Shown: in pieces, positions 54,396 through 62,146 of the stretch | Numbering within the stretch: position 1 is the stretch's first letter | Layout: each line of letters starts with the position of its first letter | Assembly (NCBI GenBank): GCA_030066795.1 | Contig: JASJAW010000008.1 | Span: 49,869 to 113,868, forward strand | Length of the DNA: 64,000 nt | Source: Dinoroseobacter sp. | Lineage (GTDB): Bacteria; Pseudomonadota; Alphaproteobacteria; Rhodobacterales; Rhodobacteraceae | Direction of reading: 5' to 3' | Program-made: the position numbers and the translations under genes | Notes under the pieces: generated by a model | Databases searched by the model: none | What the model was told of the DNA's origin: nothing | What the model saw: the letters and a program-made list of their open reading frames with translations, nothing else

Positions 54396-55042
54396 GCGAA
54401 GAAGCGAAACTGCGCGAATTGATCTGCCTTCTGGCGAAGTCCATGTTCGACAGGGGACTGACTGGCGGGAGCACGGGTAATATCTCGGCGCGGACAGCTG
54501 ACGGGGGGCTGCTGGTCAGCCCCACCGGGACCAGTTTCGGGCGCCTCGACCCCGGGCGCCTGTCCCGCTTTGACGAGGCGGGCTGCTTGGTGGATGGCGA
54601 CCCTCCGACGAAGGAAATGCCGCTCCATGCAGCATTCTACGACACGCGCAGCACAGCGGGGGCTGTTGTGCATTTGCATTCCTGCCATTCTGTGGCGCTC
54701 TCGATGTTGCCGGGTTTAGATGCGGATGATTTCCTCCCGCCCCTGACACCTTACGGGATCATGAAACTGGGCAAGGTCAAGCTGTTGCCGTTCTTCCTTC
54801 CGGGCGATCCGGCAATGGGGGAAGCCGTGCAGGGGCTGGCTGGCAAGCGCAGCGCAGTGATGCTCGCCAACCATGGTCCCGTCGTCGCAGGAAAAGACGT
54901 TGAAGCGGCCTGCAACGCCATCGAAGAACTGGAAGATACCGCGCGCCTTGCACTTCTCACACGCGGTTTGAACCCGCGCGGGCTCAGTCCCGCTCAAGTG
55001 CAAGCTCTGGTCACAAAGTTTGACGTGGACTGGGACGCCTGA
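54392..55042 (+). CDS. otnC: 3-oxo-tetronate 4-phosphate decarboxylase (class II aldolase fold)
   Basis: This zinc enzyme would decarboxylate 3-oxo-tetronate 4-phosphate to dihydroxyacetone phosphate. The class II aldolase/adducin fold is shown by GGSTGNISARTADGGLLVSPTGTSFGRL (in parts) and the zinc ligands HLHSCHS, with a C-terminal His in LANHGPV. It is 216 residues. It is coupled to otnK by a 4-bp overlap. The isomerase OtnI of the published pathway is not encoded in the window. Confidence 0.87.
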   Translation: MSEEAKLRELICLLAKSMFDRGLTGGSTGNISARTADGGLLVSPTGTSFGRLDPGRLSRFDEAGCLVDGDPPTKEMPLHAAFYDTRSTAGAVVHLHSCHSVALSMLPGLDADDFLPPLTPYGIMKLGKVKLLPFFLPGDPAMGEAVQGLAGKRSAVMLANHGPVVAGKDVEAACNAIEELEDTARLALLTRGLNPRGLSPAQVQALVTKFDVDWDA

Positions 55043-55231
55043 GCGCTTCCTTGTCGTCCGGATCTGGCTGTACTGGTAGGCGAAAGTTTCCAGCACGGTT
55101 TTGTTGCGGCTGGCACTGGGACGGGGTCCGCTGGAAAGGCTGCCTCCACCATCACTCCTGAATATGTCGCATAAGCCTAGATCCACGCTTTTTCACATCA
55201 CGCACCCAAGCGTAAATCAGGGGCTGAGTGC

Positions 55232-56560
55232 TCAGGCAGCGGGAATGGTTGCGGAAAAAGCCACGTCCAGCTTATCGACCAATTCGCCGATCTGGGTCTC
55301 GGTCAGGATAAAGGGCGGTGCCAACAGCACGTGATCCCCGTGTTTCCCGTCCCGTGTTCCGGACATCGGATAGCAAATCAGACCGGCATTGAACGCTGCT
55401 GATTTGACCTTCCCCGCAATGCCACGGCTTGGGTCAAATGGGGTCTTTGCTTCGCGATCCTCGACGATTTCCAGCCCCTGAAACAATCCGCGCCCGCGGA
55501 TATCTCCAATATGCGGGTGCTGGCCAAATCGCTCTGTCAGGGCCGCACGGAGCCGTGCCCCCATATCGGCGGCCCTTGAAACAAGGTTCTGGCTTACAAG
55601 TTTTTCCACGACGGCGTGAGCAGCCGCTGCCGCCACCGGATGGCCGAGATAGGTGTGCCCGTGCTGAAACAGCCCACTGCCGTTCTCGATTGCCTGATAA
55701 ATCGTATCCGTGCACAGCATCGCGCCGATGGGCTGGTAGCCGGCCCCGAGGCCTTTCGCGATGCACAGGATATCGGGGGCGATCCCATCCGCTTCGCAGG
55801 CAAAGAGGTGCCCGGTCCGACCCATGCCGCACATCACTTCGTCGAGGATAAGCAGGACCCCATAGCGATCACAAATCTCGCGGATGCGTTTGAAATACCC
55901 TTCAACCGCCGGAACGGCCCCAAGCGTAGCGCCCACCACCGGTTCGGCCATAAACGCCATGACTGTGTCGGGCCCGAGACGCAGGATTTCGTCCTCAAGC
56001 TCCTGCGCGGCCCGTTGGCCGTAATCGAACGCGCTCTCGTCGTCGTTGCGCAGCACGTATTCGTAGCATGGCGCGATATGGCTGACATCGATGAGAAGGG
56101 GAGAGAATTGCGTCCGCCGCCATTCATTTCCACCGGCCGCCAGCGCCCCCAGAGTGTTGCCATGGTAGCTTTGCTTGCGCGCAATCAGATGTCGCCGTTC
56201 CGGCTGTCCAAGTTCTACGAAATACTGACGGGCGAGTTTGATGGCGGCCTCAGTGGCTTCGCTGCCACCGGAAACGAAATAAACGCGGTCCAGATCGCCT
56301 GGCGCATTTGCAATCAGGAGATCGGCAAGGCGTTCCGCCGGCTCCGACGTGAAGAAGCCCGTATGGGCAAACGCCAAGTCACCGGCCTGTGCCTGCACGG
56401 CCGCAATGATATCCGGGTCCCCGTGGCCGAGACAGGAGACGGCCGCTCCGCCGGAGCCATCCAGATAGGCTTTACCGTTTTCGTCAAAAAGGTAGCATCC
56501 TTCGCCTCGGACAGCCTTGGGCGGAAGTTTTTTGGTGTGGCGCGGAAAGACGTGGGACAT
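55232..56560 (-). CDS. class III aminotransferase
   Basis: This 442-residue PLP enzyme moves an amino group from an omega- or beta-positioned amine to an oxo-acid. The PLP Lys is in CIAKGLGAGYQPIGAML, the cofactor Asp in LLILDEVMCGMGRTG, and the N-terminal cofactor loop is FVSGGSEATEAAIKLARQY. It lies 4 bp after the GNAT gene and is the last gene of the demethylase-BKACE-GNAT-aminotransferase operon. Amino donors in such clusters are often diamines, beta-amino acids or taurine-like amines; specificity cannot be read here. Confidence 0.92.
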   Translation of the reverse strand: MSHVFPRHTKKLPPKAVRGEGCYLFDENGKAYLDGSGGAAVSCLGHGDPDIIAAVQAQAGDLAFAHTGFFTSEPAERLADLLIANAPGDLDRVYFVSGGSEATEAAIKLARQYFVELGQPERRHLIARKQSYHGNTLGALAAGGNEWRRTQFSPLLIDVSHIAPCYEYVLRNDDESAFDYGQRAAQELEDEILRLGPDTVMAFMAEPVVGATLGAVPAVEGYFKRIREICDRYGVLLILDEVMCGMGRTGHLFACEADGIAPDILCIAKGLGAGYQPIGAMLCTDTIYQAIENGSGLFQHGHTYLGHPVAAAAAHAVVEKLVSQNLVSRAADMGARLRAALTERFGQHPHIGDIRGRGLFQGLEIVEDREAKTPFDPSRGIAGKVKSAAFNAGLICYPMSGTRDGKHGDHVLLAPPFILTETQIGELVDKLDVAFSATIPAA

Positions 56561-56564
56561 GGGT

Positions 56565-56981
56565 TTATCCTTTCAGAGCCTCGACAAATTGATAGCTGAA
56601 CTTTGTCATGCCGTTGGTTTTGTAGAACCGATGCGCCTCGGTCCTGTTTACGCCGCTACAGAGGCGCACGTGATCACACCCGTTAGCGGCGAGGCTACGG
56701 GCTTCAGCCAAAAGAGCTGCGCCAATCCCGGCGGACCGCTGGGCAGGGTTCACGACCAGATCGTCGATGAAGAGCGTTTGGCCCCAGCACAGATCGTTGG
56801 TGATCCGATACCCAAGCGCGCCGACCATGTCGTCGCCCTCGAATGCCGCTATGACCTTGTAGCCCTGCGCTTCTGCTGCATTGAGCCTTTCGGCAAACGC
56901 GGTATCATCCAGCGTGTTGCGCAGAATGCGGAGCAGGGGAGCCGCGTCTGCGGCGCTCTCTAGCAATCGGATGTCTGTCAT
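56565..56981 (-). CDS. GNAT-family N-acetyltransferase
   Basis: This 138-residue protein has the acetyl-CoA-binding loop QRSAGIGAALLAEARSLA and the following NRTEAHRFYKTNGM (motif B). The start at 56981 overlaps the BKACE stop (ATGA) and gives a normal GNAT length; a longer frame upstream would run into the BKACE gene. It could acetylate the amine substrate or intermediate, or a toxic side product. The operon context rules out an unrelated housekeeping role less than it suggests a catabolic one. Confidence 0.87.
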   Translation of the reverse strand: MTDIRLLESAADAAPLLRILRNTLDDTAFAERLNAAEAQGYKVIAAFEGDDMVGALGYRITNDLCWGQTLFIDDLVVNPAQRSAGIGAALLAEARSLAANGCDHVRLCSGVNRTEAHRFYKTNGMTKFSYQFVEALKG

Positions 56982-57718
56982 GCGGCCTCTCTCAGACCTT
57001 CGCGAAGTGCTGCGATGGACGCCGCCATGCTCGGCCACGGGGAGCCGTTCGGCGCGGTGACAGAGTTCTCGAACCCGACACGAAGATCTCCGCCAAGTTT
57101 TGCAGCCTCGAGCAGACAGGCATGTTCGTTCGGCCCAAAGGCACAGAGCATCCATTTCCCGACGGGCGGTAGACTGTCCAGCAAAGGAGGCAGATCGGAC
57201 GGGTCCGAATTGGCGTCTGCGGCGTAGCGCCCGAGCACCAGAATGACGCTAGCGTCCTCGCGCAGAACGCCCTTCCGCTGAAGCTCGCCCAGCAGAGCGG
57301 CGTCTGAGGCGTCAAAAACGATGTGCTGAAGCTCGGTGCCCATCTGGTCTGCCTGTGCATAGAAGCGGCGCGCCAATTCTGGCGCCCGGTCCAACTCTCG
57401 CAACGCGACAGAGGCCCATTTGGGGCGCAGGTCTCGAAGCAACGCCAGCTGCGCCTCGACTTCGTACACGCCAGCGGACTCGGTTGTGACCTGCACCGGC
57501 AACCCGGGAAGCACGCGATCAAGTTCCGCCAAGGCTTCCCGATAGAGACCGGGATCGAGGCTGTGCAGCCCCGCCGTATCGCGTACATGCAGATGCAGCG
57601 CATCGGCGCCCGCGGCGACGCAAGCGCGCGCGGTCTCTACGGTTTCGGCGATCGTGATCGGCAGGGCAGGGTGGTCGCGCTTGGTATTGCGCGCGCCGTT
57701 GGGGGCGGCCATGATCAT
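56978..57718 (-). CDS. BKACE (DUF849) family enzyme, short variant
   Basis: The BKACE family transfers the acyl end of a beta-keto acid to acetyl-CoA, giving acetoacetate and a new CoA ester. Zinc ligands are visible in LHLHVRD (two His) and in RVGFENS (Glu). The opening IMAAPNGARNTKRDHPALP is characteristic. At 246 residues it is shorter than the usual 270-310, so some peripheral loops are missing. Together with the adjacent aminotransferase, which could make a beta-keto acid from a beta-amino acid, it suggests a complete catabolic step. It overlaps the demethylase gene by 4 bp. Confidence 0.85.
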   Translation of the reverse strand: MIMAAPNGARNTKRDHPALPITIAETVETARACVAAGADALHLHVRDTAGLHSLDPGLYREALAELDRVLPGLPVQVTTESAGVYEVEAQLALLRDLRPKWASVALRELDRAPELARRFYAQADQMGTELQHIVFDASDAALLGELQRKGVLREDASVILVLGRYAADANSDPSDLPPLLDSLPPVGKWMLCAFGPNEHACLLEAAKLGGDLRVGFENSVTAPNGSPWPSMAASIAALREGLREAA

Positions 57719-60114
57719 GCGAACACCCGTTTCATGCGTGCGCCTTCTGGATCGAAAAGCGGACCACGTACAACGGTGGCGGCAAACACCTGCCGCGCAA
57801 TATCCACCTCGACCGTCTCGCCGTCAGTCAGGCCTGTGGCATGGGCCAATGCGACAGGCGCACCAACGCGGTAGCCGTAGGCCGCCGAGCTTGTCTGACC
57901 GACGATCCGGCCATCTGCGTAGACAGGCTCGTGCCCCAACGGCACCGCAACATCGTCATGGAACCGAAGCGACACGATCTGGGAGGTCTCTCCGGCAGAC
58001 CGCGCAGCTTCCAAAGCCTCGGCACCGATGAACCCGCCGGATTTGCGCGTCGCAAAGCCCAGCCCGGCCGCGATCGGGGTTACGTCGCTGTCCAGCTCGT
58101 GTCCCATGGCGCAAAAACCCTTTTCGATCCGCATCGAGGTTTGGGCAAAAAGCCCGGCCGGGCGGGCGCCAGCCTCGGTCAAAGCTGCATAGAGCGACTT
58201 GGCGTCTTCGCGGGCGCAAGTGATCTCCCACCCGAACTCGCCCACATACGACAGGCGCGCGGCAGTCACCGCGACGCCAGCGAGCCGCGTCTCTGTCAGC
58301 TTGAAGTAGCCAAGATCAGCCAGAGCGTCGGCTCCGAGTGATTGGGAGATCCGTGCGGCCTCAGGCCCCATCAACCCGAGGGTCGCGAAGGATTCCGTTT
58401 GGTCAGTGATCTCAACATCGAACCCTTCGGCCTGCCGCCGGAGCCACGTGAGGTCCCGCTTTACGGCATTGGTTCCGACAAACAGGCGGTAGTGATCGGA
58501 GGCAATGCGCTGGGCGGTCAGGTCCGACTCGAACGTCCCGCGTGCATTCAGCATCGCCGTATAGATCACGGAACCGGGTGCGCGGCCCATCTGCCCTGCA
58601 CAGACGCGCAGCAAAAACGCTTCGGCGTCCGGACCGGTCACGTCGAGCTTGCCAAAGGGAGATGCATCGAAAATCGCAGCGTCTTCGTGCGCTGCCATGA
58701 CCTCGGAGCGCACGTTCTCAAACCAGTCAGGTCGGTCGAACCGCATCTTCGGCTCGGTTGTCTTGCCAAAATAGAGCGGCCGTTCCCAGCCGTAGACCTG
58801 ACCGAAATGGGCATTGGCCGACTTGTACTCGGCCTCTAGGGGCAGAGCACGTAATCCTCGTGCCGTGGTGAGTTGTCGACCCGGATAGGCAATCTCATAG
58901 TGCGTACCGAGAATCTCCGGAGCGCGTGCCATGAGGTGGTCCACCGAGTTGTAAACTGTTGCAAACCGCTTGGCATCGGCCTCGGTGAGGTCGTAGGCCG
59001 TATGACCATGCACAATGCAATGCGCGAGGTTCATGCCCGCGCCGCCACCCGAGGCAATGCCAACGGAGTTCATTCCGCAGCCCAGATACAACCCGCGCGT
59101 CTCTGCCGTTTCGCCCAGCATGAAAGTGCCGTCGGGCGTGAAGCTTTCCGGTCCGTTCAGCAGCATTTTCACTTCTGCCGTTTCCAGTGCAGGCAGGCGG
59201 TGCAGCGCGTTGAGCATCATCGGCTCGAAATGGTCCCAATCCTCGCCCAGAAGCGCGAACTCGAAATCCTCGCCCAGCACACCGGGGGCGATTGGCTTGC
59301 CCATCGGTTCGAAACACCCAACCAGAAGGCCGCCGCTGTCGTCGCGGATATAAAGATGGCTGTCATGATCCGAGAGCGTCGGCATGTTGCCAGTGATGCC
59401 CTCGACGGGCTTTGTGAGAAGGTAGAAGTGCTCACACGCCAGAAGCGGGACCTCTGCCCTGGCCATGGCGCCGGCTTCCCGCGACCAAAGACCAGTACAG
59501 AGCGCAACCGCGTCGCAGGAGATCACGCCCTGCGCGGTTTCAACACCAACAACGCGCCCGTCGCGCGTCAGGATGCCGGTTACGCCCGTATCTTCGAAAA
59601 TCTTTGCGCCAGCGGTTTTCGCGCCTTTGACGAGCGCCGCACAGACATCCGATGGGCTGACGCGGCCATCTTCGGGGGACCAGACGGCGCCCAGCACGTC
59701 GTCGGCGTTCATCAGCGGCCAGCGTTCCTTGGCCTCCTCTGCCGAAACCGACCGTGCCTCGATCCCATAGGCATGGGCCAGCGCCTCTTGCCGTTTGATA
59801 TGCGTCAGCCGGTCAGGGGTCGTTGCAATCGACAATGAGCCCTTTTGGATCCAGCCCACCGACTGACCCGTTTCCTTTTCAAGCAGGGAGTAGAGGTCCA
59901 CCGAGTACTGGATCATCCGCGTCAGGTTCTGCGAATGCCGGAGCGCGCGCACTTGGGCTGCCGAATGCCAGGTCGTGCCCGAGGTCAGCTTGTTGCGTTC
60001 CAGCAGGATCGCATCGCTCACGCCCATTTTAGCTAAGTGATACAGGGTGGAGCATCCCATGATGCCGCCCCCGATGACGACCACGGATGCATGCGATGGC
60101 AACGACTCAGGCAT
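57715..60114 (-). CDS. FAD-dependent demethylating dehydrogenase with GcvT domain
   Basis: This 799-residue protein has the dimethylglycine/sarcosine dehydrogenase layout. The N-terminal FAD part starts VVVIGGGIMGCSTLYHLAKMG with the flavin-linking region TSGTTWHSAAQVRALRHS. The C-terminal GcvT-like part, from about 430, includes FDASPFGKLDVTGPDAEAFL and the end VGAPVALAHATGL, which binds tetrahydrofolate. It should oxidise an N-methyl amine and pass the methyl as methylene-THF. The start at 60114 fits the fold; an ATG at 60165 is in the divergent operator region. It is the first gene of the - strand operon, facing rpiR. Confidence 0.9.
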   Translation of the reverse strand: MPESLPSHASVVVIGGGIMGCSTLYHLAKMGVSDAILLERNKLTSGTTWHSAAQVRALRHSQNLTRMIQYSVDLYSLLEKETGQSVGWIQKGSLSIATTPDRLTHIKRQEALAHAYGIEARSVSAEEAKERWPLMNADDVLGAVWSPEDGRVSPSDVCAALVKGAKTAGAKIFEDTGVTGILTRDGRVVGVETAQGVISCDAVALCTGLWSREAGAMARAEVPLLACEHFYLLTKPVEGITGNMPTLSDHDSHLYIRDDSGGLLVGCFEPMGKPIAPGVLGEDFEFALLGEDWDHFEPMMLNALHRLPALETAEVKMLLNGPESFTPDGTFMLGETAETRGLYLGCGMNSVGIASGGGAGMNLAHCIVHGHTAYDLTEADAKRFATVYNSVDHLMARAPEILGTHYEIAYPGRQLTTARGLRALPLEAEYKSANAHFGQVYGWERPLYFGKTTEPKMRFDRPDWFENVRSEVMAAHEDAAIFDASPFGKLDVTGPDAEAFLLRVCAGQMGRAPGSVIYTAMLNARGTFESDLTAQRIASDHYRLFVGTNAVKRDLTWLRRQAEGFDVEITDQTESFATLGLMGPEAARISQSLGADALADLGYFKLTETRLAGVAVTAARLSYVGEFGWEITCAREDAKSLYAALTEAGARPAGLFAQTSMRIEKGFCAMGHELDSDVTPIAAGLGFATRKSGGFIGAEALEAARSAGETSQIVSLRFHDDVAVPLGHEPVYADGRIVGQTSSAAYGYRVGAPVALAHATGLTDGETVEVDIARQVFAATVVRGPLFDPEGARMKRVFA

Positions 60115-60138
60115 GATGCGCCTCCTTGTTGCCGTATC

Positions 60139-60154
60139 TGAAACACTTGTTTCA
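60139..60154. promoter_or_regulatory. RpiR-type operator 1
   Basis: TGAAACACTTGTTTCA has perfect arms TGAAAC and GTTTCA with a 4-nt spacer. It lies in the 80-bp gap between the divergent demethylase and rpiR genes and fits the TGAAA-N-TTTCA pattern of many RpiR family sites. Confidence 0.72.
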
Positions 60155-60178
60155 ATGCTTGACAAGAAAAGAAACGAT

Positions 60179-60195
60179 TGAAACAGTCAGTTTCA
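60179..60195. promoter_or_regulatory. RpiR-type operator 2, at the rpiR start codon
   Basis: TGAAACAGTCAGTTTCA repeats the same arms with a 5-nt spacer. Its final A is the first base of the rpiR ATG (60195), so regulator binding would cover the translation start. This suggests autorepression and joint control of both arms. Confidence 0.7.
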
Positions 60196-61067
60196 TGAGT
60201 GGGTCTGAATCGCTTACCAGTATCGAAGACCGGATCAGCGCCGAATACGCGGGTCTCAGCGCGAAGCTGAAGACTGCAGCGGACTATGTCGCCGCCAACC
60301 CGGTCGATCTGGCCACGAGGTCGCTACGAGCTGTAGCGCAGACTAGCGGCGTCTCACCGGCAACTTTTTCCCGCCTTGCCCGTGTGCTCGGATACGAAGA
60401 CTACGAAGAACTGCGCGAAGCCGGCCGTAACGCGGTGGGGCAGCGCCTCGTACCGTTTGCAGAGCGCGCCGAGGCCCTGCGACGAGGAGAGCAGGGCGCT
60501 GCGCATTTCCTGGAGCGTCAATCTGCGATGTGCACGCGTAACATCGCGCTGGTGGCGCAAACGACATCGCCGGACCGGCTCGAGGCCGCGGTTGACACAC
60601 TGCACAAGGCCAACCGCGTCCTGCTTATAGGCGCGCTTGGGTCCGCCGGCATCATGGAGCACTTCGCATACCAAGCGCAGTATTTCGCGCGGAACTGGTC
60701 GACCGCAGGCCGCAGTGGAGCGTCGATTGCAGCCTCATTCGCACAGATGGCCGCAGGAGATGCGTTGATAGTGCTGACCAAGACGCCCTATGCGGAACAA
60801 TCTCTTCGCGCATTGCGCGTTGCGCGCGACAACGGCTTTGTCACCATCGTGCTCACTGACAGCCACGCCTCTCCGGCGTTGGAGTTCGCCGATCACCCAT
60901 TCGTGATTCCGACAGAAACGGCAAATTTCTTCTCGTCTTACGCGGCAACTTTGGTTTTGATCGAAACCATGATGTCGATGCTGGTGGCCCGAGTCGGTCC
61001 GGAAGCGGACGCACGGATCAGGGCGACTGAAGACCAAACAAGAAAGCTCAGTCAGGAACTTGACTGA
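60195..61067 (+). CDS. MurR/RpiR-family transcriptional regulator
   Basis: This 290-residue regulator has an N-terminal helix-turn-helix (KLKTAADYVAANPVDLATRS then TSGVSPATFSRLARVLGY) and a C-terminal SIS domain (about 125-260; VLLIGALGSAGIMEHFAYQ). SIS domains usually bind phosphorylated sugars or related metabolites; here the ligand is probably linked to an amine substrate. The start at 60195 sits on operator 2. It is followed by the TAXI binding protein 27 bp later. Confidence 0.92.
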   Translation: MSGSESLTSIEDRISAEYAGLSAKLKTAADYVAANPVDLATRSLRAVAQTSGVSPATFSRLARVLGYEDYEELREAGRNAVGQRLVPFAERAEALRRGEQGAAHFLERQSAMCTRNIALVAQTTSPDRLEAAVDTLHKANRVLLIGALGSAGIMEHFAYQAQYFARNWSTAGRSGASIAASFAQMAAGDALIVLTKTPYAEQSLRALRVARDNGFVTIVLTDSHASPALEFADHPFVIPTETANFFSSYAATLVLIETMMSMLVARVGPEADARIRATEDQTRKLSQELD

Positions 61068-61093
61068 TACGATTTGCAACAAGGGAGAATGTA

Positions 61094-62059
61094 ATGTTTG
61101 CAAAACTGAAGATGACCGCCGCAGTGGCGGCACTCGCCGTTTCAGGCGGTGTTGCACATGCGGAGACCACCTTCATCACCATCGGCACCGGCGGTGTCAC
61201 CGGTGTGTACTACCCAACCGGCGGTGCGATTTGCCGACTGGTGAATAAAGACCGCAAAGAGCACGGCGTGCGCTGTTCGGTCGAATCCACCGGTGGGTCC
61301 GTGTACAACACTCGCACCATTCGCGAAGGCGAGCTCGATTTCGGCGTCGTACAGTCCGACGTGCAGTCCGCTGCGATGGAAGGTGTGCGCGCTTTTGACG
61401 GTGACGAGCCCTACGGCGACCTGCGTGCCGTCTTCTCGGTACACCCGGAGCCCATGCACGTCATGGTGCGTGCTGATGCGGGCATTGAAAGCGTCATGGA
61501 TATGAAGGGCAAGCGCGTCAATATTGGCAACCCCGGCTCCGGTACGCGTGTGCTGGCTGGCGTTCTGATGGAAGCGGCGGGCGTAACCCCCGAAGATTTC
61601 TCGCTCGCAGCCGAGCTGAAGTCTTCTGAGCAATCCGCAGCGCTTTGCGATGGCAAGATCGACGCAGCAATCTGGGCAGCAGGTCTGCCGAACGGCTCCT
61701 CGATGGAAGCCACTTCGACCTGTGATATCAAACTGCTCGACCTGACCACTTCCGGGATGGACACTGTTCTGTCTGCAAACCCGGCTTATGCGGCTGCGAC
61801 CATTCCGGGCGGAATGTATCCGGGTAACGACGCGGACGTCATGTCTTGGGGACCAAAGGCGACCTTCGTGACCGATATGGCCACCTCCGAAGACACTGTC
61901 TACGTTCTGGTGAAAGCCGTTTTTGAGAACTTCGAAGACTTCAAGAAGCTGCACCCAGCCTTTGGGCGTCTGACAGAAGAGCAAATGATCAAAGACGGTC
62001 TTTCGGCTCCGCTGCACCCGGGTGCGGAGAAGTACTACAAAGAACGCGGCTGGATGTAA
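61094..62059 (+). CDS. TAXI-family TRAP solute-binding protein
   Basis: This 321-residue periplasmic binding protein has a signal peptide (LKMTAAVAALAVSGGVAHA) and the hallmark TAXI opening FITIGTGGVTGVYYPTGGAI followed by CSVESTGGSVYNTRTI. It is a close match to the canonical TAXI type, unlike the divergent one at 37207. The start follows AGGGAGA. The 87-bp gap to the permease gene contains a GC-rich hairpin (62072-62084), typical of expression balance between receptor and permease. It probably imports the substrate of the divergent catabolic operon. Confidence 0.95.
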   Translation: MFAKLKMTAAVAALAVSGGVAHAETTFITIGTGGVTGVYYPTGGAICRLVNKDRKEHGVRCSVESTGGSVYNTRTIREGELDFGVVQSDVQSAAMEGVRAFDGDEPYGDLRAVFSVHPEPMHVMVRADAGIESVMDMKGKRVNIGNPGSGTRVLAGVLMEAAGVTPEDFSLAAELKSSEQSAALCDGKIDAAIWAAGLPNGSSMEATSTCDIKLLDLTTSGMDTVLSANPAYAAATIPGGMYPGNDADVMSWGPKATFVTDMATSEDTVYVLVKAVFENFEDFKKLHPAFGRLTEEQMIKDGLSAPLHPGAEKYYKERGWM

Positions 62060-62146
62060 TCCACCCCCCGGCGCGGGCCCCGCGTCGTTCAGATCCGACC
62101 ATCGGCGCACACGCGCCGGTGGTCCTCAAGTTTTCAGGGGGACATT

